Assembly (NCBI RefSeq): GCF_014649775.1
Contig: NZ_BMTR01000001.1
Span: 682,001 to 746,000, forward strand
DNA length: 64,000 bases
Direction of reading: 5' to 3'
Source of the DNA: Streptomyces longisporoflavus
Lineage (GTDB): Bacteria; Actinomycetota; Actinomycetes; Streptomycetales; Streptomycetaceae
Shown: piece by piece, positions 1 to 8,620 of the stretch
Layout: each line of letters opens with the position of its first letter
Position numbering within the stretch: position 1 is the stretch's first letter
Program-made: the position numbers and the translations under genes
Notes under the pieces: model-generated
Databases searched by the model: none
What the model saw: the letters and a program-made list of their open reading frames with translations, nothing else
Told to the model about the DNA's origin: nothing

Positions 1-260
1 GCTCCGCGGCCCAGGGCCAGAGCGCGGACGGCGACGATCGCCAGGCTCACCGAGGCGAGCGGGGGCTGCTCGGCGGCACGGGTGATCAGCCAGGCGGCGG
101 TGGCCATCAACGCGGCGGCGGCGAGTTCACTGCCCGCCGAGGCGAGCGCCGCGGGCAGCAGTCGGCGCCAGTAGGGCAGGAGGTTGCGCAGGAGACGGAG
201 GGTAGGGCGCGGCTTGGGCGCCGCCGGGGTGACCGCGGTGGCTTCGGCGGGGAGGGTCAT
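1..260 (-). CDS. cydC: CydC, cytochrome bd assembly ABC exporter subunit (N-terminal part only)
   Basis: Reading leftward from an ATG at 258-260, the frame stays open to the window edge. It gives a short Pro-rich start, then a basic stretch and hydrophobic segments containing AALMATAAWLITRAAEQPP and AIVAVRALALGRG, typical of the first transmembrane helices of CydC. CydC pairs with CydD as a heterodimeric exporter of reductants (cysteine/glutathione or similar thiols) needed to assemble cytochrome bd. It lies 91 bp downstream of cydD on the same strand, in a different frame. In many streptomycetes the two halves are, as I recall, one fused CydCD protein; here they are separate. About 86 codons are visible. 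Confidence 0.85.
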   Translation of the reverse strand, partial: MTLPAEATAVTPAAPKPRPTLRLLRNLLPYWRRLLPAALASAGSELAAAALMATAAWLITRAAEQPPLASVSLAIVAVRALALGRG

Positions 261-351
261 GTGGCCACCGGCCTTTCCGGGCGGGGAGGTTGGGGGGCCG
301 GGTGGGGTGGCGTGCGCCTGGCCCGTCCGGCGCGGGGAGTCGGTTGCATGG

Positions 352-2133
352 TCACGGGGCCATCAGTCCTTCGGGGCGGGCAGACGGCATGGTCAGTGCC
401 GGCGGTGCCTGCGCCGCCGGGGCGACGCTGCCCGACTCGACGGTGACGATCCGATCGGCGTACGGCAGCAGGCTGGTGCGGTGGGCGACCACGATCGAGG
501 TCTTGCCGCGCATGAGGCGGACCGTGGCGCGGGTGACCGCCGCCTCGCTGCGCGGGTCGAGGTGGGCGGTCGGTTCGTCCAGGAGCAGGACGGGGGCGTC
601 CTTGAGGAAGGCGCGGGCCAGGGCGATCCGTTGACGCTGGCCCGCGGAGAGCCCGGCGCCGTGCTCGCCGAGCGGCGTCTCGTACGCCCGGGGCAGCTCC
701 TCGACGAAGAGGTCGGCGAAGGCGGCGCGGGCCGCCCGGCGGACCTCCGCGTCACTCGCCTCGGGTCGTGCGAGGCGGATGTTGTCCGCGACGGTGGCGG
801 CGAACAGGTGCGGGCGCTGGGGCACCCATGCCACCTGGCTGCGCCATGCGTCGGGGTCGAGGTCGGCGAGATCGGTGCCGCCGACGGTGATCCGGCCCGA
901 CGTGGGGGCCGTGAAGGCGAGGAGCAGCGCAAGGAGTGTGGACTTGCCCGCGCCGCTCGGGCCGACCAGGGCGATGTGTTCGCCGGGGCGCACGGAAAGG
1001 GACACGTCCCGGAGGGCCGGTGAGGCGCGGTTCGGGTACTGGACCGTGACCCCCTCCAGACGCAGGAGCGCCGAGCGGGCCGCAGGGGCCGGGGCACGAC
1101 AGCCGGCGCGCACCGCGGGCACGCCCCGGCCGCCACCCTCAGCGGGGTCAGCAGGGCCAGCGAGGCCAGGGGGGTCCTCCGAATCGGCGGCCTCGTCGAG
1201 GACGCCGAAGACCTGCTCCGCCACGGCAATGCCCTCGGCGCTGTCGTGGAAAGCCGCACCCGCCGCACGCAGCGGCAGGTACGCCTCGGGGGCCAGGAAC
1301 AGGACGACCAGGGCCGTACGCAGGTCCAGCTCACCGCCCAGCAGTCGCAGCCCGACCGGAACGGCCACCAGCGCGACGGAGAGAGTGGCGACGGTTTCCA
1401 GGACGAAGGAGGAGAGGAACGCCACGCGCAGCGTGCGCATCGTGGCCCGCCGGTGGGCATCGGCCATCTCACCCACCACCTCGGCCTGATGCCGCTCGCG
1501 GCCGAACGCGCGCAAGGTCGGCAGCCCCGCCACCACGTCCAGGAAGTGTCCGCCGAGACGGGACAGCAACTGCCACTGACGGGCGGTACGCCGCGCGGTG
1601 TGGGCGCCGACCAGCGCGCCGAACACCGGGATCAGCGGCAGCGTCACGACGACGATCAGCGCGGAGGCCCAATCGGTCCATGCCAGCCAGGCGACCACCG
1701 TCAGGGGCACCACCGCGGCGGCCGTCATGGTCGGCAGATAGCCGACGACGTACGCGTCCAGGGCGTCGAGACCGCGGGTCAGCAACGTGACCGTCTCACC
1801 GTGGCGCCGGGCCGTGAGCCGCAAGGGGCCGGTGTCGTGCAGCCGGGCGGTGATCCTCTCGCGCAGGGCGCGTTTGGTGCCGGCGGCCGTGCGCTGCGCG
1901 AGCACCCCGCGGGCCCAGGTCAGCAGCGCGGACAGCGTCATGACGGCGGCCAGCGCGACAAGCGGCGCGCTGCGGAATTGGCGCCCGGCGAAACCGTCCG
2001 CGAGGACGGTCGCCAGCAGGGTGGCCCGGGTGACGACGAGTCCTGCGGCAAGGAGTGCGAGTGCCGAGGAGTACGTCATGTGGCGCCGCAGCACCGGGAG
2101 TTCGCGCGTCAGTCGGCGTTCGACGGGCTTCAT
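352..2133 (-). CDS. cydD: CydD, cytochrome bd assembly ABC exporter subunit
   Basis: A 593-residue half-transporter of the CydD family. The membrane domain covers roughly residues 20-310. The ATPase domain follows a Pro/Gly-rich linker (about 320-352): Walker A GPSGAGKST at 391-399, signature LSAGQ at 495-499 and Walker B VLLLDE at about 515-520, followed by the D-loop and an H-loop AHRTS. The family exports thiols or otherwise sets the periplasmic redox state needed for cytochrome bd maturation. The order cydA-cydB-cydD-cydC on one strand with short gaps supports one operon. The C-terminal tail after the ATPase domain is short and poorly conserved. The ATG start directly follows cydB with a 69-bp gap. 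Confidence 0.93.
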   Translation of the reverse strand: MKPVERRLTRELPVLRRHMTYSSALALLAAGLVVTRATLLATVLADGFAGRQFRSAPLVALAAVMTLSALLTWARGVLAQRTAAGTKRALRERITARLHDTGPLRLTARRHGETVTLLTRGLDALDAYVVGYLPTMTAAAVVPLTVVAWLAWTDWASALIVVVTLPLIPVFGALVGAHTARRTARQWQLLSRLGGHFLDVVAGLPTLRAFGRERHQAEVVGEMADAHRRATMRTLRVAFLSSFVLETVATLSVALVAVPVGLRLLGGELDLRTALVVLFLAPEAYLPLRAAGAAFHDSAEGIAVAEQVFGVLDEAADSEDPPGLAGPADPAEGGGRGVPAVRAGCRAPAPAARSALLRLEGVTVQYPNRASPALRDVSLSVRPGEHIALVGPSGAGKSTLLALLLAFTAPTSGRITVGGTDLADLDPDAWRSQVAWVPQRPHLFAATVADNIRLARPEASDAEVRRAARAAFADLFVEELPRAYETPLGEHGAGLSAGQRQRIALARAFLKDAPVLLLDEPTAHLDPRSEAAVTRATVRLMRGKTSIVVAHRTSLLPYADRIVTVESGSVAPAAQAPPALTMPSARPEGLMAP

Positions 2134-2202
2134 GCAGGCATGCCTCTTGTCTCTCTCGTCGTCCGTCTCGTCGCTGGCCGTGGCTCGGAAGCAGCTGGGC
2201 CC

Positions 2203-3246
2203 TCAGAAGTAACTGGGGTGGCGCAGTCCCGTGCGGCCGCGGAAGGCCCACCAGCTCCACGACTGGTACGCGAGGATCACCGGGATCACCAGGACCCCGA
2301 AGGCGCTCAGGATCTTCAACGTGGCGCCGTCCGTGACGGCGTGGTCGACGGTCAGTCCCGCACCTGCCGAGCTGATCAGGAGGTAGGGGTAGTGGCCGGC
2401 CCCCACGAGCAGTACCGGCAGTGCCGTTGCGCAGCAAGTGGCCGCGAAGGCAAGGACGTTGTGCCCGCGGGTCAGGAACCACCAGGCCCCGGCGAGCGCC
2501 GCCGCGAACAGGGCGGCGATGACCGCCGACGTCGGGCGGTTCGTCATCGAGGCACCCGCACCGAAGAGCGTCAGGAGCAGCGCGAGGGAACCCGCGGCAC
2601 CCGCCCCGCGAAGCAGGAGAGCGCCCAAGTGCCGTGCTTCGACGCCCAGTCGGGGCTCCGAGCGCAGTGCCACGAACGCCGCGCCGTGCGCCGCGAAGAG
2701 CAGCATGGTGGTGACGCCGCAGGCCAGCGTGAACGGCGAGAAGATATCGCCGGGCCCGATGTAGAAGCTGCCGTCGGCCCGGCGGGGCACACCGTGCAGC
2801 AGCAGGCCCACGACGAGCCCCCAGCACAGCGCGGGCAGGGCCCCGCCGCACACGATCAGGACGTCCCACCGGCGCCGTCCGCGTGCGCTGCGGGAGCGGC
2901 GCCGCAGCTGGATCGCTGCGTTGCCCGTGACCAGGCCGACGAGGATCGCCACGATCAGCGGGTACAGGCCCGACAGGAGCGTGCCTTCGAGGTGCGGGAA
3001 GGCACCGAACAGGACGCCGGCGAAGGCGACAAGCCACACTTCGTTGCCCAGGAAGAAGGGTGCGATGGCGTCGAGGGCAGCGCTCCCCCCGCCCCCGCCC
3101 TGGCCCGTCTCCTTCTCCTTTCCCTTGCCCTCCCGGCCGCCGAGGAAGGGATGCAGCATCTGTACGCCGTAGTCGTAGCCGCCGAGCACGAAGTACCCGG
3201 CGAGCAGCAGGCCGAGGAGGGCCAGCCAGGCCGTCTCCAGACTCAT
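2203..3246 (-). CDS. cydB: Cytochrome bd ubiquinol/menaquinol oxidase subunit II
   Basis: About 347 residues with eight or nine hydrophobic helices. The N-terminus ETAWLALLGLLLAGYFVLGGYDYG is a CydB hallmark (the GYFVLGGYDYG stretch), and FFLGNEVWLVAFAG is another family signature. CydB is the second membrane subunit of the bd-type terminal oxidase, which oxidises menaquinol and reduces oxygen, mainly at low oxygen. A TTG nine bases upstream (3255) is in frame, but the ATG at 3244-3246 has the better-placed GAAAG ribosome site, so I prefer it. A Gly-rich insertion around residues 50-58 sits in the first loop. It follows cydA by 54 bp on the same strand. Confidence 0.93.
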   Translation of the reverse strand: MSLETAWLALLGLLLAGYFVLGGYDYGVQMLHPFLGGREGKGKEKETGQGGGGGSAALDAIAPFFLGNEVWLVAFAGVLFGAFPHLEGTLLSGLYPLIVAILVGLVTGNAAIQLRRRSRSARGRRRWDVLIVCGGALPALCWGLVVGLLLHGVPRRADGSFYIGPGDIFSPFTLACGVTTMLLFAAHGAAFVALRSEPRLGVEARHLGALLLRGAGAAGSLALLLTLFGAGASMTNRPTSAVIAALFAAALAGAWWFLTRGHNVLAFAATCCATALPVLLVGAGHYPYLLISSAGAGLTVDHAVTDGATLKILSAFGVLVIPVILAYQSWSWWAFRGRTGLRHPSYF

Positions 3247-3300
3247 CTCGCTCAACTTTCAGTGGTGTCGGGTGTCGGGTGTCGGGAGGAGTAGAACCAG

Positions 3301-4602
3301 TCAGAAGGCGGGCACCGGCTGTTTCTCGTCGGAGCCGCCGCCCGGCCCTGAGGGCAGGTCTTCGGGGAGCGGTTCGGTGGCGCCGAGTTGGGTGGCGTCC
3401 GGGCCCCGGAGGGCGAAGCGGGTGATCAGTGTCCAGTTCGTCACCGCGAGGGCGAGGAAGACGGCGATGAACACGGTGCAGGAGACGGCGAGCGCGGCCG
3501 TGCTGACGTGGGACAGCGCGTTCTCCACGGTCAACTCGCCGTAGACGAGCCAGGGCTGGCGCCCGACCTCGCGCACGACCCAGCCGCCCACGGAGGCGAT
3601 GAAGGGGAAAGGGACCATGGCGACAAGGACCCACAGGGCCGGGCGCCAGCGCGTCAGCCAGCTCTTCCACAGAAGGATGACGGCGATGAACGTGATGGTG
3701 GAGACGGTGTTGCCGATGATCGTCATGGCGTCCATCGAGATCCGCATCGTGTCCTGCCAGGGCACGTAGTCGCCGGGCCCGTGTTCTCTGACCAGTTGGG
3801 CTTGCACCTCGGCGACGCCGCTGTTCTCCAGGACCGCGTCCTTCATGGGCTGGGTCCGTTCGATCACGGGCCGCTGCATCTCGCCGACGATGACGACGAA
3901 GAAGGATGTGACCATGGCCACCCACAGCCCCAGGCGCAGGGAGCCGCGGAAGAGCTCGGTCTCCTTAGTGCGCCGCAGGAAGTGATAGGCGCTGACTCCG
4001 GCGATGAACACGCCGCCCGTCGTCAGCGCGGCCAGGGCGATGTGGAAGAGCGCGATGAGTGCGCTGGAGTTGGTGAGCAGCGCCCCGAAGTCGGTCAGAT
4101 ACGCGGCGCCGTCGCGCACTTCGTAACCCACGGGGTGTTGCATGAACCCGTTGGCAACCATGATCCAGTACCCGGAGGCGTACGCGGTCAGGGCGACCGG
4201 CCAGATGAGCGTGACGTGCACGCCCCGGCGCATGCGGCCCCAGCCGAAGATCCACATGCCGAGGAAGGTGGACTCGGCGAAGAAGGCGATGAGGGTTTCC
4301 AGTGCCAGCGGAGCGCCGAAGACGTTGCCCGCGAACTTGCTCAGGCCGCTCCAGCTGAGCCCGAACTGGAACTCCATGACCAGGCCGGTGACGATGCCGA
4401 CCGCGTAGTTGATGACGTAGAGCTGGCCCCAGAAGCGGGTCATGCGCTCCCGGACGGCCTTCTTCGCGGGGTCACGGGTGTACGCGGCCCGAGTGTGCAT
4501 GATCGCGACAAGGGGGACGAGCCCCATGGTGAGGATCACGAACAGCCAGTGGATGCCGGTCGTGGCCGCGAACTGGAGTCGGGCCAGATCCGCAGCGCTC
4601 AT
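3301..4602 (-). CDS. cydA: Cytochrome bd ubiquinol/menaquinol oxidase subunit I
   Basis: A 433-residue CydA, the haem-carrying subunit of the bd oxidase. Visible landmarks are His18 in GIHWLF (haem b595 ligand position), His187 in LFHIAL (haem b558 ligand position), acidic residues in the LETLIAFFAES segment (about 101-111) and the invariant GRQPW at 347-351. The Q-loop region after about residue 240 is the short form usual in actinobacteria. The ATG is preceded by AGGAAGG eight bases away. It is the first gene of cydABDC and is divergent from a LysR regulator at 4772. I found no Rex-type TGTGAA...TTCACA operator upstream, although Rex controls cyd in other streptomycetes. Confidence 0.95.
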   Translation of the reverse strand: MSAADLARLQFAATTGIHWLFVILTMGLVPLVAIMHTRAAYTRDPAKKAVRERMTRFWGQLYVINYAVGIVTGLVMEFQFGLSWSGLSKFAGNVFGAPLALETLIAFFAESTFLGMWIFGWGRMRRGVHVTLIWPVALTAYASGYWIMVANGFMQHPVGYEVRDGAAYLTDFGALLTNSSALIALFHIALAALTTGGVFIAGVSAYHFLRRTKETELFRGSLRLGLWVAMVTSFFVVIVGEMQRPVIERTQPMKDAVLENSGVAEVQAQLVREHGPGDYVPWQDTMRISMDAMTIIGNTVSTITFIAVILLWKSWLTRWRPALWVLVAMVPFPFIASVGGWVVREVGRQPWLVYGELTVENALSHVSTAALAVSCTVFIAVFLALAVTNWTLITRFALRGPDATQLGATEPLPEDLPSGPGGGSDEKQPVPAF

Positions 4603-4723
4603 GGCGGAGCCTTCCTGGAGCGGTGGGGGAGTCGGTCGGACGGCCCGCGGATGCGCGGTGCCCTCGATGAAGACGGTAGGGAGAATCTCTTATGCATTCC
4701 AAGACCGGTTCTGCCATGCAAAG

Positions 4724-4739
4724 ATGCCTCGGAAGGCAT
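4724..4739. promoter_or_regulatory. Inverted repeat in the cydA/lysR divergent promoter, likely LysR operator
   Basis: ATGCCT-N4-AGGCAT, a perfect 6-4-6 palindrome located 33 bp before the LysR start and about 120 bp before cydA. Nearby half-sites (TATGCAT at 4691-4697, CCATGCA at 4714-4720) share the ATGC core. The position and spacing fit a LysR-family recognition and activation site acting on both promoters. This is inferred from symmetry only. Confidence 0.5.
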
Positions 4740-4771
4740 AAGCGAAGGTGGGCCGGGATCTAAGGTGGATC

Positions 4772-5701
4772 ATGGATCTTCTGCAGTTGCGCTACTTCCA
4801 GGCTGTCGCCCGCTACGAGCACATCAGCCGCGCCGCACAGGAACTGCGCGTCGCCCAGCCCTCGCTCAGCCGCACCATCGCGCGCCTGGAATCCGAACTC
4901 GGCTCCCCGCTCTTCGACCGGCAGGGCCGCCGTATCCGCCTCAATCCGTACGGCGCGATGTTCCTGCGGCACGTGGAGCGGGCCCTGAGCGAACTCGACG
5001 ACGGCCAAAGGGCTGTGCGCGAGGCCCGGGACACCGGGCTCGGACGCGTGAGTGTCGCCTCCGAGACCCTCCTGACGATCACACACCTCCTGGGCAGGTT
5101 CCGAGCCGATCACCCCCGTGCCGATGTGCGGCTCTTCCAGTCGACCGCGCAGGAGATGGACCGCCGGCTGCGTACCAGGGAAGTCGACTTCTGCGTGGCG
5201 TCACAGCCGCTGACCGGCACGAATCTCGAATCCGTCGAGCTCGCCCGCGAAGAGGTGCTGCTCGCGGTGCCGCCCGGTCACTGGCTCGACGGGCGGCAGA
5301 GCGTGACGATCCCCGAGATCGCCGACGAGCCCTTCGTCTCGACGCGCCCGGGCCACTGGCAGCGCGCTCTCCTGGACCGGCTTTTCGCGGCCGAGGGGCT
5401 CACGCCGCTGCTGTCCTGCGAGGGCGATGAGCCGGCCGCCAGCCAGGACATGATCAGCGCGGGCCTGGGCATCGGCCTCATCCCGGCGATGTCCCGCCGG
5501 GCGGGCACGGAGACCACCGTCCCGGTCGCCTGGGTCCATCTCGACGCGCCCGACTGCGAGCGCCTGCTCACCCTGGTGTGGAACCGCGACGGCTACCTGT
5601 CCGAAGCCGCCCTGAAGTTGCGTGAGTTCATCACCAGCACCCCCTTCATGACCCACCGTGTGCCCGGCACCCGCCGCGAGGGCACCCTGGATCCCACCTG
5701 A
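4772..5701 (+). CDS. LysR-family transcriptional regulator, divergent from cydABDC
   Basis: A 309-residue LysR regulator. The N-terminal winged helix is clear (MDLLQLRYFQAVARYEHISRAA, then LRVAQPSLSRTIARLE), followed by a substrate-binding domain (about 90-295). I start it at the ATG 4772, preceded by AAGGTGG, and not at an upstream in-frame GTG (4748), because family members begin MDLxQLRYF. It is transcribed away from cydA, so it probably controls the oxidase operon, itself, or both. The inducer is unknown. It ends 34 bp from the convergent TPR protein gene. Confidence 0.92.
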   Translation: MDLLQLRYFQAVARYEHISRAAQELRVAQPSLSRTIARLESELGSPLFDRQGRRIRLNPYGAMFLRHVERALSELDDGQRAVREARDTGLGRVSVASETLLTITHLLGRFRADHPRADVRLFQSTAQEMDRRLRTREVDFCVASQPLTGTNLESVELAREEVLLAVPPGHWLDGRQSVTIPEIADEPFVSTRPGHWQRALLDRLFAAEGLTPLLSCEGDEPAASQDMISAGLGIGLIPAMSRRAGTETTVPVAWVHLDAPDCERLLTLVWNRDGYLSEAALKLREFITSTPFMTHRVPGTRREGTLDPT

Positions 5702-5735
5702 GCCGGGCCGGTTCGGCCGGGAGCGGCAGCCCGCG

Positions 5736-7823
5736 TCATCGCGCCTCCGCCCCCGCCGCCCGCTCCAGCCAGTAGGCGAGCAGACCCCGCGTCTCCCGCA
5801 GGGACGGGTGGTCCTGGCGCAGCGTGCGTTCCTGAGCCGCCAGCAGTTCCGCGAAACCCGCTGCCGCTCCGGCGGCGTCCCCCGCCTGCCCGCGCCAGGA
5901 GGACAGCGTGCCGAGGGCCTCGAGGGTCTCGCAGTGGGCGTGCCCCAGCGCCCGGCGCCGCCCCTCAAGGACCAAGCGACACTCCTCCTGTGCCTGACGC
6001 GGCTGGCCCAGCTGCCACAGGGCGATGGCGAGGCTGAGCCGGGAGGTGAGGGTCGCGGAGTGCCCGGGACCCAGATCCGGGTCGGCGGTACGGGCGTCGG
6101 TGTCCGCACGCAGCCGCGCCGCCGCCGTGTGCGGAGACTCCTGCCGCTCCTGCATGGCGGTCAGCGCGATGCGGCTCTCCAGCGTCTCGGGGGCCGCTTC
6201 GCCGAGCAGTTCGATCCGCCGCGCAAGGACGCTCTCGCACTCGGCCACGGCGGCCTCCCGCTGGCCCCTCTCGAACAACAGCAGGGCCAGCTGCTGACGG
6301 CCGGCCAGCGTACCGGGATGATCCGCGCCCAGCGTCTGCCGCTGCACGCCGAGGACCGCACGGACCACCTCCTCGGCCTCCGCGAATTCCCCGATGACGT
6401 GCAGCCAGCGGGCGAAGCCGAACCGTGCGGCCAGCGTGCGTTCGTCCCCCGAGCCGCCCTGGCGGGAGTACTGGTCGATGGCGTGGCGGAACGCGCTGCG
6501 GACGGTGGCGTACCGACCGTAGCTGTGGGCGGTCGAGGCAATGGCTTCGGCTTCGTCAGGAGCGACGAGAGCGAGAACGCGTGTGCACAGGTCATCGGGT
6601 ACCCACTCGGGTCCCGTGGCGCGTTCGCTGTCCTCGCGTTCACTGGCGTCCACCAGGTACCGGAACACATCCAGCGGGGCGCTTTCGCTGTGCGGAGTCG
6701 ACGGCATCAGCAGGGAGAGGGTGCCCTCATGCTGCTTCAGGGCCCAGTCCCATGCCTCGGCAACCGGTTCGGGTTGCAGGCGCGGGCGGTGGGCCAGGTA
6801 GTGGGTGTGCAGCTCCTCCAGCATCTCGCGGGCCAGCGGGCGCGTCAGGCCGAGACGCCGGCAGTCGACTGCGGCGCTGACCAGGGACGCTCCGCGTGGA
6901 TAGGCCCCCGTGCCCGAGGCATTCCGCCAGCGGTCGAAGAGGGGGAGACCGGCGCCGATGTACTCGGCCAGACCGAACTCCCGCGGCGGGCGCAGTGCGG
7001 CACCTATGCGCTCGTCGGCCGTCAACGCCCGCGCCCGGTCCAGTTCACTCGTGGTCAGCTTGCAGGCGAGCGGCACCGGCTTGGGGTCCCGCAGGACACG
7101 CTTGGCCTCCCGGGCCTCGAAAGAGGCGTCGCTCTGCAACTGGTACAGGTTGCTGATCTTGATCGTCGCCATGATGGTCCGTTGGTGGCCGCCGGCGACC
7201 AGGTGCCGGATGTCCTGGAAAGTGAGGCCCTCCGGCACGAGGTATTGATCCAGGTCGTCCAGCCACACGACTGCTCGGGGCAGGCTCTTGGCGTGCTCGA
7301 TGACGGCGCGCAGTTTGTCCACGGCGGGGCTGGTGGGCGCGATGAGAGTGTGTCCGGGAAGGGCGGCGCGCACCGCCTCGTACGCGGTGCGCGTCGTCCC
7401 CGAAAGCCTGTCACCGACCAGCAGGACGAACTTGCCGGCCTGCAACTGCGCCACCAGGCCCTCGTGCACGTCCCGTTGTACGTACGGCGGTGACGGCGGC
7501 CCGGTGTCGACCGACCAGGACGGTCTGACGCCGAGGAGGGTCGGGTCGTCGATGTCGCCCACCAGCGGAAGCCGTTTGTCTCCGGGGAGCCGGACACATC
7601 CGTCGAGAACCACCTCGCGGTCGGTGGCAGTGCGCTCGAGCCTGCGCTTGACCAGGTCCGTGAAGGCGCCGCCCGCGCCCGCGACGAGCACCCCGGTGGC
7701 CAGCATCCACGGCGTGCTGATGCCGGCGGACTGCAGCACTCCGGGCACGGCGAGAAGGACCGCGAGGCCGCCCACCGAGACGACGGCGCCGAGAATCGAC
7801 ACCCCACGCCGTGACCGCGCCAT
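5736..7823 (-). CDS. Membrane-anchored STAND-like ATPase with C-terminal TPR repeats
   Basis: About 695 residues from ATG 7823; an ATG at 7868 is an in-frame alternative. Two hydrophobic segments (about 8-30 and 38-54) place it in the membrane. Residues 131-146 (KFVLLVGDRLSGTTRT) sit where a P-loop would be but lack the Walker A lysine. VVWLDDLDQYL at 185-195 looks like Walker B. The C-terminal half (about 460-695) is built of tetratricopeptide repeats with recurring LG-HP-TL-R motifs (LGADHPGTLAGR, LGHAHCETLEAL), typical of streptomycete STAND/TPR proteins that sense partners and oligomerise. No catalytic effector domain is visible. The frame runs open far upstream to 8567, but that part covers unrelated remnants. 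Confidence 0.75.
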   Translation of the reverse strand: MARSRRGVSILGAVVSVGGLAVLLAVPGVLQSAGISTPWMLATGVLVAGAGGAFTDLVKRRLERTATDREVVLDGCVRLPGDKRLPLVGDIDDPTLLGVRPSWSVDTGPPSPPYVQRDVHEGLVAQLQAGKFVLLVGDRLSGTTRTAYEAVRAALPGHTLIAPTSPAVDKLRAVIEHAKSLPRAVVWLDDLDQYLVPEGLTFQDIRHLVAGGHQRTIMATIKISNLYQLQSDASFEAREAKRVLRDPKPVPLACKLTTSELDRARALTADERIGAALRPPREFGLAEYIGAGLPLFDRWRNASGTGAYPRGASLVSAAVDCRRLGLTRPLAREMLEELHTHYLAHRPRLQPEPVAEAWDWALKQHEGTLSLLMPSTPHSESAPLDVFRYLVDASEREDSERATGPEWVPDDLCTRVLALVAPDEAEAIASTAHSYGRYATVRSAFRHAIDQYSRQGGSGDERTLAARFGFARWLHVIGEFAEAEEVVRAVLGVQRQTLGADHPGTLAGRQQLALLLFERGQREAAVAECESVLARRIELLGEAAPETLESRIALTAMQERQESPHTAAARLRADTDARTADPDLGPGHSATLTSRLSLAIALWQLGQPRQAQEECRLVLEGRRRALGHAHCETLEALGTLSSWRGQAGDAAGAAAGFAELLAAQERTLRQDHPSLRETRGLLAYWLERAAGAEAR

Positions 7824-7975
7824 CGCACCCCCGCTGATGCGCACCCCGTGCCGCCTGTTGGAGGCCATGGTCATCACCGGCGGCCCCGCGGTCAACCATG
7901 CGCGCCAGTCAACTCCGGTACGGCGAGGAGATGTTGGCCACCCGTAGCGGGGTACGCCGAGAGGGTCCGCCGCGG

Positions 7976-8272
7976 TCAGGCATCCTCCGGCCGGCGGGGA
8001 TCGGCCTCGCTGCCCGGCACGTACAGCTCCCGGAAGGTTCACCACTATCGCCTCCTGCGTGCTGCGGGCGATGACCACGACGGCCTCGATGTCGGGGCTG
8101 GGATTCTCCTCGCGGTGCGGGACGTAGGGCGGGACGAAGATGTAGTCACCCGGCGCCGTGTGGATCCGGATCTCCTCGGGGTGCCGCCGGAGTTCGTCCA
8201 GGAAGACGAACTCCGGGTGCCCCTTGATGACATGGATGGCCGTCTCGGACGGCGACGACCTCGGAGCCGACA
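7976..8272 (-). pseudogene. Cupin protein remnant (5' truncated and frameshifted)
   Basis: On the minus strand the frame reads ETAIHVIKGHPEFVFLDE, then the second cupin motif GDYIFVPPYVPHREENP, then ARSTQEAIVVNLP. All are characteristic of a small cupin family. The His-rich first metal-binding motif that should precede ETAIHV is missing. After NLP, one extra G in a CCC/GGG run near 8029-8031 shifts the frame. Removing it restores ELYVPGSEADPRRPEDA and a stop at 7976-7978. The gene is therefore a remnant with a 5' deletion and a +1 frameshift. The open frame continues into the TPR gene only because of this shift. Confidence 0.7.
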
Positions 8273-8531
8273 CCGTCGGCTGGCGGCGATGCGGAAGGTG
8301 CGGGGTGTGGTCACGGGAGCTTCCGGTCATGCGGGCCCCCGGGGCTCGGGCGGAGCCGGGGACCGACGAGTGGATCGACGTCTTCGGTCGATGTCCCGAG
8401 TGAACCCAGCGCGGTCGTGCCCCGTCCAAGACGTACTGCCGATACAACCCATAGGCGCCGCCGATCAGTTCGTGCGCGCGCGGGCTGCCGGGCCGGTGGC
8501 GAAGGCGTGCGTGAAACCCCGTGGGCAGAAA

Positions 8532-8574
8532 AGCGAGCGTGCCACCGAAACGGAGAATCGGTGGCACGCTCGCT
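8532..8574 (-). terminator. Strong intrinsic terminator downstream of the chaplin gene
   Basis: Perfect inverted repeat with 17-bp arms (8532-8548 and 8558-8574) around a 9-base loop. Read on the minus strand, the stem ends in a TTTT run and lies 47 bp beyond the chaplin stop codon, so it should terminate that transcript. Confidence 0.85.
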
Positions 8575-8620
8575 CAGACCGTGTCGGGTCGGCAGGCTCC
8601 TGTGGTGGGGCCGGGCCTGG

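Noticed and set aside
1246-3294. Long plus-strand open frame of 682 codons opposite cydD and cydB
   Set aside because: It is antisense to clearly conserved genes, has a biased Arg/Gln/Gly composition typical of GC-rich shadow frames and no homology-like motif.
4603-4771. Rex operator for cydA
   Set aside because: No TGTGAA-N6-TTCACA-like sequence could be found by eye.
3388-5430. Plus-strand open frame of 680 codons across cydA and lysR
   Set aside because: Same reason: it overlaps cydA on the opposite strand and lysR in another frame, and its His/Gly/Asp-rich composition is a GC artefact.
5736-8567. Single 943-residue fusion protein
   Set aside because: Everything upstream of about 7868 comes from a broken cupin frame; the TPR protein has its own start and membrane helices there.
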